Shown piece by piece: positions 24,844 to 33,369 of a DNA stretch of 64,000 bases. The DNA comes from JAEUJM01 sp044221555. Its GTDB lineage: Bacteria; Actinomycetota; Acidimicrobiia; Acidimicrobiales; DATDAH01. The DNA lies in the NCBI GenBank assembly GCA_044221555.1, contig JBGAOY010000013.1, positions 85,702-149,701 of the forward strand. The letters are read 5' to 3'. The translations under genes and the position numbers were made by a program. The notes beneath the pieces were generated by a model. The model was given only the letters and a program-made list of their open reading frames with translations. It searched no databases and was not told where the DNA came from. Within the stretch, counting starts at the first letter, position 1. Each line of letters starts with the position of its first letter.

Positions 24844-26454
24844 ATGACTGTCACCGAGACCAGACCTGAAACCACGGCCGACGAGGCCGAGGCACTGCCC
24901 GAACCCGCGCCCACGTCGCGCGGCCTGCCTGCCGTCCTCGGCAGCGGCGACCACAAGGTCGTGGGACGCCTCTGGATCGCCTTCTCCTTCCTGTTCGCGC
25001 TGGTGGGCCTGGGCACCGCGGTGCTGCTCGACGCCGAGGGCGCCGACCTCGGCAGCTACTCGATCCTCGGCACCGACACCTTCTTCCAGGTCTTCACCCT
25101 CTACCGCGTGGTGGCGGTGTTCCTGGTGGTCATCCCCCTGTTCATCGGGCTGGGCACCTACGTGGTGCCGTTGCAGGTCGGGGCCCGGGCGATCGCCCTG
25201 CCGCGCGCCGCCGCCGCCGCGTTCTGGACCTGGCTCGTGGCCGGCGGCATCGTGGTGGCGAGCTACGCCATCAACGGCGGCCCCGGTGGCGGCGAGGCCG
25301 ACGGCGTCGATCTCTGGGTCGTGTCGTTCGGGCTGCTCCTGGTCGCGCTGGTGGCGGCCTCCATCTCCATCGCCACCACGGTGCTGGCCGAGCGGGTCGA
25401 GGGCATGACCCTCACTCGGATCCCGCTGTTCGCCTGGTCGATGCTCGTCGCCGCGTCGGTGTGGATCCTCAGCCTCCCGGTGCTCGGCGCCAACCTCCTC
25501 GTGATCTACCTCGATCACCGGTACGGCCAGCAGTTGTTCGGCGTCGATGCCGACATCTGGCCCCAGGTGGCCTGGGTGTTCAACCAGCCCCAGATCTACG
25601 CCGCGGCCATCCCCGCCCTCGGTGTGATCGGTGAGATCTTCCCCGTCGCCTGCGGTGGCCGGCCGCGGTACCGCCAGGGCGCCATGATCGCCATCGGCCT
25701 GTTCGGCATCCTGGCCTTCGGTGCGTGGGCGCAGCCCTACTTCAACGCCGAGGCCCGCGACGACATCCTGTTCATCGGCGTGGCGCTGGCGGCGGTGCTC
25801 CCCGTGCTCGCGCTGCTGTCGGTGGTCGGCGAGACGGCCCGCGCCAACCGCCCGTCGCTCAACGCCCCGTTCGTGCTGGCCAACGCCGCGCTGTTGCTGC
25901 TGCTCGGCGCCACCGTGGCCGGCGCCGTCGCCGTGATCGAGCCGCTCGGGCTGCTCGACACCACCTTCAGCACCGGGCAGATGAACCTCACCCTGCTCGC
26001 CGCCCTGGTCGCCGGCCTCGCCGGCCTCTGGTACTGGATGCCCAAGATCGCCGGCGCCCCGGCCGCGAACGGTGCGGGCTACCTGAGCGCGCTGGCGGTG
26101 CTGGGCGGCGCCGCGCTGGTCGCCCTCGGCAACCTGTGGAGCGGCCTGCTCGACCAGCCCCAGGTGCTCACCGGCGACTACTCGCCCCGCGACGGCGTCG
26201 AGGTGCTCAACCTGGCGTCGGCCGCCGGCTTCGCACTCGTGCTCCTCGGCGTGGTGGTGGCCGCGCTGGCGCTCGTCGGAGCCGCCCGCAAGGGCCAGGT
26301 CACCGATCCGGCCGACCGCGACGACGATCCCTGGGGTGGCCAGACCCTCGAGTGGGCCACCACCTCCCCGCCGCCCTGGAACAACTTCACCGACGATCCA
26401 GGGCCGGTGCTCACCGCCTCCCCGTTGCTCGACGCCGCCGAGGAAGGTGCCTGA
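24844..26454 (+). CDS. Cofactor-less paralogue of cytochrome oxidase subunit I
   Basis: 536-residue polytopic protein clearly homologous to CtaD: TYVVPLQVGARAIALPRAAA, MTLTRIPLFAWSMLVA, and the C-terminal DPWGGQTLEWATTSPPPWN. All metal ligands are replaced: helix II His by Tyr87, the CuB His by Gln248 (FNQPQIY instead of FGHPEVY), the HH pair by Gln297-Pro298 (AWAQPYF) and HFH by Gly378-Gln379-Met380. The D-channel Asp/Asn are Ala. Tyr252 is kept. The reading frame is intact, so it is a maintained protein with a structural or assembly role rather than an oxidase. It lies between ctaB and the real oxidase genes. Confidence 0.85.
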   Translation: MTVTETRPETTADEAEALPEPAPTSRGLPAVLGSGDHKVVGRLWIAFSFLFALVGLGTAVLLDAEGADLGSYSILGTDTFFQVFTLYRVVAVFLVVIPLFIGLGTYVVPLQVGARAIALPRAAAAAFWTWLVAGGIVVASYAINGGPGGGEADGVDLWVVSFGLLLVALVAASISIATTVLAERVEGMTLTRIPLFAWSMLVAASVWILSLPVLGANLLVIYLDHRYGQQLFGVDADIWPQVAWVFNQPQIYAAAIPALGVIGEIFPVACGGRPRYRQGAMIAIGLFGILAFGAWAQPYFNAEARDDILFIGVALAAVLPVLALLSVVGETARANRPSLNAPFVLANAALLLLLGATVAGAVAVIEPLGLLDTTFSTGQMNLTLLAALVAGLAGLWYWMPKIAGAPAANGAGYLSALAVLGGAALVALGNLWSGLLDQPQVLTGDYSPRDGVEVLNLASAAGFALVLLGVVVAALALVGAARKGQVTDPADRDDDPWGGQTLEWATTSPPPWNNFTDDPGPVLTASPLLDAAEEGA

Positions 26455-27065
26455 TGGCCACCGCCACCACCGCCCGCCCAGTCCCCGCCCTGGCCCCGCC
26501 GCCCAAGCCGCACCGCCCACGCGTGCTGTTCGTGGGCACCGCGTTCGCCGCGGCCGGCGTGTGCATGGCGTTCCTCGGCCTCATCGCGATGTACATCACG
26601 GTCCGCTCCGAGGCCCTGGCCGGGGGCAACACCTGGTTGCCAGACGGTGCGGTCATCCCGCTCACCCCGCCCAACGTGGCCATGGCCACGCTCCTGATGT
26701 CGGTGGTCACCCTCCAGTGGGCGATCTACGCCATCGGCAACCGTGACCGGGCCAACGCCTACCTCGCCCTCGGCATCACCGTGTTGTTGGGGGCGGCCTT
26801 CGCCAACTCCACCGCGTACCTCTACAGCCAGATGGGCCTCGTCATCGCCGACAGCGCGGCGGGCCTGCTGATCTACGCCATCTCGGGTGCCCACCTCGTG
26901 CTCACCATCGCCGCGCTGCTCTACATCGGCGTGGTGGCCCTGCGGGCCCTCGGCGGCGAGTACACGCCCCGCGACCACGAGGGGCTCAGCGCCGCTGCGC
27001 TCTTCTGGTACGCAACCGTCGCCGTCTACGCGGTGATCTGGTACACGATCTTCATCACGAAGTAG
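26454..27065 (+). CDS. Divergent paralogue of cytochrome oxidase subunit III
   Basis: 203 residues, five to six helices, COX3 family. It aligns with the CtaE encoded at 31314: SGAHLVLTIAALLYIGVV matches the helix with GFHGVHVTVGI, and FWYATVAVYAVIWYTIFI matches YWHFVDIVWILIFTIVY. The conserved Glu of the VYEF segment and the HF of YWHF are lost. The ATG overlaps the stop of the subunit I paralogue (TGATG), so the two are coupled and probably form a complex. Confidence 0.7.
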   Translation: MATATTARPVPALAPPPKPHRPRVLFVGTAFAAAGVCMAFLGLIAMYITVRSEALAGGNTWLPDGAVIPLTPPNVAMATLLMSVVTLQWAIYAIGNRDRANAYLALGITVLLGAAFANSTAYLYSQMGLVIADSAAGLLIYAISGAHLVLTIAALLYIGVVALRALGGEYTPRDHEGLSAAALFWYATVAVYAVIWYTIFITK

Positions 27066-27079
27066 GAGAGTCCAGGCGA

Positions 27080-28039
27080 ATGATCACCAAGGGATCGCGG
27101 TTCTTCTTCGGGTTTGCCGCCCTCGCCTACATCGGCGCCATCGTCTACGGCCTCAGCACCGGTGGGCACGTCTTCGGCGTGTTCTCACTGGGCTACAAGG
27201 AGGGCGTGGGGGAGCACCTCGGCTACGTGGTGCTGCTGTCGGTGGCGGCGGTGTCCGCAGGCCTCGGCTTCGTCTGCCTCGCTCTGCGCGACGCCGACCC
27301 CGAGGCCGAGGCCCAGGTGCTCGACCTGGCCCACGTGCCTCCGGCCGAGTCGATCAACCGCACCAACTTCTGGCCCATCGTGGCCGCCTTCTCGCTGGGC
27401 ATGGTGGTGGTCGGGCTGGTCGTGGGCTCGCCGCTCTTCGTGGCCGGGCTCATCGGTCTCGGCATCGTCGTGATCGAGTGGGCCATACGCAACTGGGCCG
27501 ACCGCCGCACCGGCGACGCCGAGGTCAACCGCGAGATCCGCAACAGGATCATGCTCCCCATCGAGATCCCGGTGGGCGCGCTGCTGTGCATCGGCCTGTT
27601 GGTCGGCCTCGTCTCACGGGTGCTGCTGGCCACTCCCAAGTCCGGCTCCACCGGTGTGGCCATCGTGGTCGCCCTGCTGGTGCTGGGCGTCGCCACCCTC
27701 ATCGCCACGAAGCCTCGGCTCAGCGCCAACCTCATCAGCGGCCTCCTGCTCTTCGGGGGCATCGCGGTCATCGCCGCCGGCATCGTCGCCGCCTCGGTGG
27801 GGCCCCGCGAGTTCGAGGAGCACCACGTCGAGGAGCCCTACCAGCAACCCCCGGTGGGCGGTGAGCTGCCGCCAGAGCGCCCGAGCACGACCACCACCGT
27901 GGCCGGGGCCTCGCCCACCACCGACACCACCGAGGCCACGCCGGAGACCACCTCGACCACCTCGGCGTCCGAGCTCACACCCACCACCGTGGTCGGGGAT
28001 GCGTCCACCACCACGACCACCGCGGGGGCGTCGAATTGA
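27080..28039 (+). CDS. Polytopic membrane protein of the oxidase gene cluster
   Basis: 319 residues with about seven membrane helices: two at the N-terminus (FFFGFAALAYIGAIVYGLS; HLGYVVLLSVAAVSAGLGF), two near 95-140, and three between 165 and 255, then a 65-residue Thr/Pro/Glu-rich tail (TTTTVAG repeats). No domain is recognised with confidence. It starts 15 bases after the subunit III paralogue and its stop overlaps the TTG of ctaC, so it belongs to the operon and may be a third part of the degenerate module or an accessory subunit. Confidence 0.6.
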   Translation: MITKGSRFFFGFAALAYIGAIVYGLSTGGHVFGVFSLGYKEGVGEHLGYVVLLSVAAVSAGLGFVCLALRDADPEAEAQVLDLAHVPPAESINRTNFWPIVAAFSLGMVVVGLVVGSPLFVAGLIGLGIVVIEWAIRNWADRRTGDAEVNREIRNRIMLPIEIPVGALLCIGLLVGLVSRVLLATPKSGSTGVAIVVALLVLGVATLIATKPRLSANLISGLLLFGGIAVIAAGIVAASVGPREFEEHHVEEPYQQPPVGGELPPERPSTTTTVAGASPTTDTTEATPETTSTTSASELTPTTVVGDASTTTTTAGASN

Positions 28040-29268
28040 GCCGCGAACCAGACGCCGCGGGTTTGGCAGGTGAGGGGCGCGTCGGCCAAGCTCCGATCGT
28101 GCCCGCCGCCCGTCGCCGCTTCTCCCTGTTCGTGAAGGGCCTGCTCGGCCTCGGTGCCGTGCTGCTGGTCGCCGGGTGCTCCAGCGAGGCCCCGCTCGAC
28201 GTCTTCCAGGGCGACGGCAGCGAGTCCCAGACCATCAACACCCTGCAGGAGCCCGTCTTCCTGGTCGCCTGTCTCGTCGGGGTCCTGGTCATGGCCGCGG
28301 TGGTGGTGATCGTCATCAAGTTCCGGGCCAAGCCGGGCGACGACGAGTTGCCGGCGCAGACCCACGGCGCCCTGGGCCTCGAGCTGGGCTGGACGATCCT
28401 GCCTGCGGTCATCCTCGCCTTCGTGGCCGCCGGCACCGTGGTGACCATCTTCGACCTGGCCGACCAGCCCGAGGACGCGATGCACATCGACGTCTACGGG
28501 CAGCAGTGGTGGTGGGGCTTCGAGTACGACACCAACAACGACGGCAACATCGACATCAAGACCGCCACCGAGATGGTGATCCCCGCCGGCCAGCCCGTGG
28601 TGGTCGACATCCGCTCGCGTGACGTGATCCACAGCTTCTGGATCCCGGCGCTGAACGGCAAGAAGGACGCCGTCCCCGGCCGGACGCACAGCCTCACCAT
28701 CCAGGCCGACGAGCCGGGCATCTACCGCGGTCAGTGCACCGAGTTCTGCGGGCTGTCGCACAGCCGGATGCAGATGCGGGTGGTCGCGCTCAGCGAGGCC
28801 GACTACGCCGCCTGGGTGGAGAACCAGCTGCGGGACGCGGCGACACCCACCGACGACCTGGCCCAGGCCGGCCTCGAGGTGTTCCAGGGCCAGTGCACCA
28901 CGTGCCACCAGATCAACGGCGTGGACGAGGTGCCGCCCGGCACCGCCGCCCAGGTCTCCGGTGTGGCGCCCAACCTCACCCACCTGATGACGCGCAGCAC
29001 CTTCGCCGGTGGCATCTTCGATCTCTACGACCAGGCCAACGACAACCCGCCCGACTACGACCTCGACGGGATCCCCTACAACGACCTCCCCGAGCAGGGC
29101 ACGTTCAACCGCAACCAGCTCGAGGCGTGGCTGCGCAACCCGCCGGCCGAGAAGCCGATGGCCCCCGACCCCACGCAGTACAGCCAGTACGGCCGGGGCA
29201 TGCCGAACCTGAACCTGTCCGAGCAGCAGATCGACGAGCTCGTCGCCTACCTCGAGACCCTCAAGTAG
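28036..29268 (+). CDS. ctaC: Cytochrome c oxidase subunit II with fused cytochrome c domain
   Basis: 410-residue caa3-type subunit II. A lipobox LLVAGC precedes the mature N-terminus; two helices follow; the cupredoxin domain has the CuA ligands H199 (IHSFWIP), C234 and C238 (CTEFCG), H242 and M245. A C-terminal cytochrome c has C287-T-T-C290-H291 and the MPNLNLSEQQIDELVAYL end. It accepts electrons, and the fused heme domain lets it act without a soluble cytochrome c. TTG start at 28036 overlaps the previous stop. Confidence 0.95.
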   Translation: MSREPDAAGLAGEGRVGQAPIVPAARRRFSLFVKGLLGLGAVLLVAGCSSEAPLDVFQGDGSESQTINTLQEPVFLVACLVGVLVMAAVVVIVIKFRAKPGDDELPAQTHGALGLELGWTILPAVILAFVAAGTVVTIFDLADQPEDAMHIDVYGQQWWWGFEYDTNNDGNIDIKTATEMVIPAGQPVVVDIRSRDVIHSFWIPALNGKKDAVPGRTHSLTIQADEPGIYRGQCTEFCGLSHSRMQMRVVALSEADYAAWVENQLRDAATPTDDLAQAGLEVFQGQCTTCHQINGVDEVPPGTAAQVSGVAPNLTHLMTRSTFAGGIFDLYDQANDNPPDYDLDGIPYNDLPEQGTFNRNQLEAWLRNPPAEKPMAPDPTQYSQYGRGMPNLNLSEQQIDELVAYLETLK

Positions 29269-29275
29269 GAATCCC

Positions 29276-31321
29276 ATGGCCCTTACCGAGGAACGCCCAC
29301 TCGCGCTGACCACCGGCGACGACGTCACCACCGACCACGAGCCGCTCGGCGTCTTCCGCCGGCCCACCACCACCGAAGGCTGGCGGAGCTGGGTCACCAC
29401 GGTCGATCACAAGAAGATCGGCATCATGTACGGCTACACGGCCTTCTTCTTCTTCATCGTGGCCGGGTTCGAGGCGCTCCTGATCCGCGCCCAGCTGGCC
29501 GTGCCCCACGGCACCGTGCTCGGCGCCGAGACCTACAACCAGGTCTTCACCATGCACGGCATCACCATGGTGTTCCTGGTGATCATGCCCATGGCGGCGG
29601 CGTTCGCGAACTACCTGCTGCCGCTGCAGATCGGCGCTCGCGACGTCGCCTTCCCCCGGATGAACGCCTTCAGCTTCTGGTGCTTCCTCTTCGGCGGCAT
29701 CTTCGTCAACACCAGCTGGCTGCTCGGCGGCGCCGCCGACGGCGGCTGGTTCGCCTACTCGCCCAACACCGGTGTGGTGTTCTCGCCGAGCCACGGCCTC
29801 GACTTCTTCACCCTCGGGCTGCTGATCACCGGCATCGCCTCGCTGGTGAGCTCGATCAACCTCACCGTCACGGTCCTCAACATGCGGGCGCCGGGCATGA
29901 GCCTGATGCGGATGCCGGTGTTCACCTGGATGGTCCTCGTGGTGCAGGTGCTGCTGGTGTTCGCGCTGCCGGTCATCACCCTGGCGCTGATCCTGCTCAC
30001 CTTCGAGCGCCTCTTCGGTGCCCAGTTCTTCAACCCCGAGGCCGGGGCCGATCCGCTGCTCTGGGAGAACCTCTTCTGGATCTTCGGCCACCCCGAGGTC
30101 TACATCCTCATCCTGCCGTCGTTCGGCATCGTGTCCGAGGTCATCCCGGTCTTCTCCCGCAAGCCCATCTTCGGCTACCCGTTCATGGTCTTCTCGGGCA
30201 TCGCCATCGGGTTCATGGGCTGGGGCGTGTGGGCCCACCACATGTTCGCCTCGGGCATCGGCCCCATCTCGGTGGCCGCGTTCTCGCTCTCCACCATGTT
30301 CATCGCGGTGCCCACCGGCGTGAAGATCCTGAACTGGCTCGCCACCATGTGGGGCGGCAAGCTCACGTTCACCACCCCGATGCTGTTCTCCATCGGCCTG
30401 GTGGCCATGTTCACCATCGGTGGTCTGTCGGGCGTCACCCACTCGGTGGCCCCGTCCGACACCCAGCAGACCGACACCTACTACATCGTCGCCCACTTCC
30501 ACTACGTGCTCTTCGGCGGCGCCCTGATGGGGCTGTTCTCGGGCTTCTACTTCTGGTGGCCGAAGATCTACGGCTACAAGCTCGGTGAGCGCATGGGCAA
30601 GGCCCACTTCTGGATCATGCTCATCGGGTTCAACCTCACTTTCGGCCCCATGCACATCCTGGGCCTGCAGGGCATGTCCCGGCGCATCTACACCTACGAC
30701 GACGGCCTCGGGTTCAACTTCTGGAACATGGTGTCCACCATCGGGGCGTTCACCATCGCCGTCTCGGTCATCGTCTTCATCCTCAACGTGATCCGGAGCC
30801 GATCCAAGGCCAAGGGCCAGCCTTCGCTCGGGCCCGACCCGTGGGACGCCCGCAGCCTCGAGTGGATGATCCCGTCGCCGGTGCCCGAGTACAACTTCGA
30901 CGAGATCCCGGTGGTCACCGGGCGCGACGAGTGGTGGAGCCGCAAGTACGGCGAGGACGAGAACGGCCGCACCGTGCGCCAGCACGCCACCGAGGACGTC
31001 TGCCAGAAGCCCGGTGCCACCGGCATCCACCTGCCCTCGCCGTCGTACTGGCCGATCGTGCTGTCGTTCGGCCTTCCCTTCATCGGCTACGGACTGATCT
31101 TCAGCCTCTGGTGGGCGGCCTTCGGCGCCATCTTCGTCATCGCCGGCATCTACGGCTGGGCCCTCGAGCCCGCCGACGACGACGAGAACCCCCACGGTCA
31201 CGACGACCACGACGACCACGGCCCGAGCAGCGACGGCGAGGCCACCGCGGTCGATGCCGGCGCCGACGCCACGGACGCCGACAGCACCACCACCGCCACC
31301 GAGGAGGCCCCCGTTGGCTGA
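29276..31321 (+). CDS. ctaD: Cytochrome c oxidase subunit I
   Basis: 681-residue catalytic subunit of the aa3/caa3 oxidase. All ligands are present: H94 (FTMHGITM), H272 with cross-linked Y276 (FGHPEVY), H321-H322 (WAHHMF), H407 and H409 (AHFHYV). The proton-channel region NYLLPLQIGARDVAFPRMN and K-channel GVKILNW are intact. The C-terminal part adds extra helices and a His/Asp-rich tail (HGHDDHDDHGP). It is the functional counterpart of the degenerate subunit I at 24844. Confidence 0.97.
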   Translation: MALTEERPLALTTGDDVTTDHEPLGVFRRPTTTEGWRSWVTTVDHKKIGIMYGYTAFFFFIVAGFEALLIRAQLAVPHGTVLGAETYNQVFTMHGITMVFLVIMPMAAAFANYLLPLQIGARDVAFPRMNAFSFWCFLFGGIFVNTSWLLGGAADGGWFAYSPNTGVVFSPSHGLDFFTLGLLITGIASLVSSINLTVTVLNMRAPGMSLMRMPVFTWMVLVVQVLLVFALPVITLALILLTFERLFGAQFFNPEAGADPLLWENLFWIFGHPEVYILILPSFGIVSEVIPVFSRKPIFGYPFMVFSGIAIGFMGWGVWAHHMFASGIGPISVAAFSLSTMFIAVPTGVKILNWLATMWGGKLTFTTPMLFSIGLVAMFTIGGLSGVTHSVAPSDTQQTDTYYIVAHFHYVLFGGALMGLFSGFYFWWPKIYGYKLGERMGKAHFWIMLIGFNLTFGPMHILGLQGMSRRIYTYDDGLGFNFWNMVSTIGAFTIAVSVIVFILNVIRSRSKAKGQPSLGPDPWDARSLEWMIPSPVPEYNFDEIPVVTGRDEWWSRKYGEDENGRTVRQHATEDVCQKPGATGIHLPSPSYWPIVLSFGLPFIGYGLIFSLWWAAFGAIFVIAGIYGWALEPADDDENPHGHDDHDDHGPSSDGEATAVDAGADATDADSTTTATEEAPVG

Positions 31322-31946
31322 CACCGCGACCCCCGAGGTCACGATCTCGCAGGCCATCGCCGCCGAAGTCGGTAGCGGGCACCACGCCACCAACACCGGC
31401 TACTCCAACGAGAAGCTGGGCATGTGGGTGTTCCTGGGCTCTGAGTGCCTGCTGTTCGGCGGGCTGATCAGCACCTACCTGCTGTACCAGGACCGGGCCG
31501 TGTCGGGCCCGCTGCCCAAGGACCTCTACGACATCCCCTTCACGTCGGTGAGCTCGTTCGTGCTGCTGATGAGCTCGCTCACCATGGTGCTGGCCGTCGG
31601 CGCCCAGATGCGGGGCGAGCTGCAACGGGCCCGCACGTGGCTCGTCGCCACGGCCCTGCTGGGCACCACCTTCATCTCCGGTCAGGTGTACGAGTTCACG
31701 TCCTTCGTGAAGGAGGGCATGGGCTTCACCACCAACCTGGCGGCGTCCGCGTTCTACACGCTCACCGGGTTCCACGGCGTCCACGTCACCGTCGGCATCA
31801 TCATGTTGCTGTCCCTCGTCGTCGCGTCCGCCAACGGCAAGATCCCCCAGGAACGGGCCGAGACGGTCGAGATCGTCGGGCTGTACTGGCACTTCGTCGA
31901 CATCGTGTGGATCCTGATCTTCACGATCGTCTACCTGATCACGTAG
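31314..31946 (+). CDS. ctaE: Cytochrome c oxidase subunit III
   Basis: 210-residue five-helix subunit. It has the typical KLGMWVFLGSECLLFGGLI, the Glu of GQVYEFTSF, TLTGFHGVHVTVGI and YWHFVDIVWI. It supports proton uptake and stability of subunit I. The TTG start at 31314 overlaps the ctaD stop by eight bases. Confidence 0.95.
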   Translation: MADTATPEVTISQAIAAEVGSGHHATNTGYSNEKLGMWVFLGSECLLFGGLISTYLLYQDRAVSGPLPKDLYDIPFTSVSSFVLLMSSLTMVLAVGAQMRGELQRARTWLVATALLGTTFISGQVYEFTSFVKEGMGFTTNLAASAFYTLTGFHGVHVTVGIIMLLSLVVASANGKIPQERAETVEIVGLYWHFVDIVWILIFTIVYLIT

Positions 31947-31953
31947 GAGCCGC

Positions 31954-32298
31954 ATGAGCGCCACCGAAACCCCCGCACCAGCGTCGGCGGCCCCGGCTTC
32001 CGAGCCCGAGGCCCACGACGAGCACATGCATCCCAGCGACTGGAAGTACGTCCAGATCGCGATCATCCTGGCCGTGCTCACCGCCGCCGAGGTGGCCACC
32101 TACTACGTCGACCTCGGCAAGCTCGAGATCCCCATCCTCCTCGTGCTGATGGTGATCAAGTTCACGCTGGTGGTGATGTGGTTCATGCACCTCAAGTTCG
32201 ACAGCCCCCTCTTCACCCGAACGTTCGTCGCGGGGCTCTCGATGGCGGTGGTGGTCTACGTGGCGGTGCTGTCCACCTTCGAATTCTGGGCGAGCTGA
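31954..32298 (+). CDS. ctaF: Cytochrome c oxidase subunit IV (small)
   Basis: 114-residue protein with three helices of the prokaryotic COX4 (CtaF/CyoD-like) family. N-terminal Ala/Pro/Glu linker, then HPSDWKYVQIAIILAVLTAA, LVLMVIKFTLVVMWFMHLKF and the last helix. It lies seven bases after ctaE. Confidence 0.9.
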   Translation: MSATETPAPASAAPASEPEAHDEHMHPSDWKYVQIAIILAVLTAAEVATYYVDLGKLEIPILLVLMVIKFTLVVMWFMHLKFDSPLFTRTFVAGLSMAVVVYVAVLSTFEFWAS

Positions 32299-32311
32299 CC
32301 GGGTCCCGACC

Positions 32312-33220
32312 ATGATCGCCGCCGCTCCGAACGTCTGGCGGTGGCATCCGCATCCCGAGGTGTGGTTCGTCCTGGCCAGCCTGGTGGTGCTGGGGTGGTA
32401 CGCCGCCCGGGTCATCGGGCCCAAGGTGGTGCCCGAGGGCCAGCCCGTGGTCACCCGCCGGCAGCGCCGCTTCTTCGTCGCCGGCCTGCTCACGCTGTGG
32501 CTGGCCGCCGACTGGCCGTTACACGACGCCGCCGAGCAGTACCTGTACGCGCTGCACATGACCCAGCACTTCCTGCTGGCCTACGTGGTGCCCCCGCTGT
32601 TCCTCCTGGCCACGCCCACCTGGCTGGCTCGCCTGATCATCGGTCACGGGCGGTTCGAGCGCTGGCTCAAGGTGCTGGTGTTCCCGGTGATCGCCGGGGT
32701 GCTGTTCAACGGGGTCGTGATCTTCACCCACTGGCCGGCGATGGTGAACCTGTCGGTGTCCAACGGCATCGTCCACTACTCGGTGCACGTGCTCGTGGTG
32801 TTCAGCGCCCTGCTCATGTGGACGCCGGTGTGCGGCCCGATCCCCGAGTGGCGGATGTCGCTGCCCGGCCAGATGGTCTACCTGTTCCTGATGTCGATCG
32901 TGCCCACGGTGCCCGCCGCGTGGCTGACGCTGGGCGGCACCGTCATCTACTCGGCCTACGACACGCCCGAGCGGCTGTGGGGCATCAGCGCCCTGGCCGA
33001 CCAGCAGATGGCCGGGCTCATCATGAAGCTGGGCGGCAGCGCCTACCTGTGGGGGATCATCACCGTGATGTTCTTCAAGTGGGCGGCGCGCCACGAGCGG
33101 GCCGAGCGCACCGGCGAGGTGCTCACCGAGCGCGACGTGCTGACGTGGGAGCACGTCGAGGCGCAGTTCGACGAGCACCCGCCCGCCGCCGAGCCCGAGA
33201 CTCCCACCGCCACTCCGTAG
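32312..33220 (+). CDS. ctaG: Cytochrome c oxidase assembly factor CtaG (caa3 type)
   Basis: 302-residue polytopic protein of the caa3_CtaG family, needed for assembly of caa3 oxidase (probably CuB delivery). Conserved histidine-rich segments are LYALHMTQHFLLAYVVPPLF, FTHWPAMVN and IVHYSVHVLVV, and DQQMAGLIMKLGGSAYLWG near the end. It closes the oxidase operon. Confidence 0.92.
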   Translation: MIAAAPNVWRWHPHPEVWFVLASLVVLGWYAARVIGPKVVPEGQPVVTRRQRRFFVAGLLTLWLAADWPLHDAAEQYLYALHMTQHFLLAYVVPPLFLLATPTWLARLIIGHGRFERWLKVLVFPVIAGVLFNGVVIFTHWPAMVNLSVSNGIVHYSVHVLVVFSALLMWTPVCGPIPEWRMSLPGQMVYLFLMSIVPTVPAAWLTLGGTVIYSAYDTPERLWGISALADQQMAGLIMKLGGSAYLWGIITVMFFKWAARHERAERTGEVLTERDVLTWEHVEAQFDEHPPAAEPETPTATP

Positions 33221-33249
33221 CGGCCCGAGCGCCCGGGTGTGGTGCGGCG

Positions 33250-33281
33250 CCGGCGAACCGGATGCCGGAGGCGCTCCGAGG
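33250..33281 (+). repeat. 32-bp direct repeat, copy 1
   Basis: Identical to 33316-33347, in the spacer after ctaG. Each copy contains the hairpin CGGAG-GCG-CTCCG. The 34-base spacer between copies is a GGCGGAGCGGAGCGGAGCC low-complexity stretch. The repeats lie between convergent genes and may act in termination or be a small mobile repeat. Confidence 0.8.
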
Positions 33282-33315
33282 TGGTCAGGTGGCGGAGCGG
33301 AGCGGAGCCGCAGCA

Positions 33316-33347
33316 CCGGCGAACCGGATGCCGGAGGCGCTCCGAGG
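33316..33347 (+). repeat. 32-bp direct repeat, copy 2
   Basis: Second identical copy of the repeat at 33250-33281 with the same internal CGGAG-GCG-CTCCG hairpin; located 22 bases before the stop of the ABC permease gene. Confidence 0.8.
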
Positions 33348-33369
33348 AACGAGGAGCCAGTGTCACGCC

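Noticed and set aside
23833..26520. 895-codon frame on the minus strand opposite ctaB and the subunit I paralogue
   Set aside because: Shadow of well supported plus-strand genes; the protein is compositionally random (Gly/His/Arg/Gln-rich).
33250..33347. CRISPR array
   Set aside because: Only two repeats with a low-complexity spacer and no cas gene in the window.
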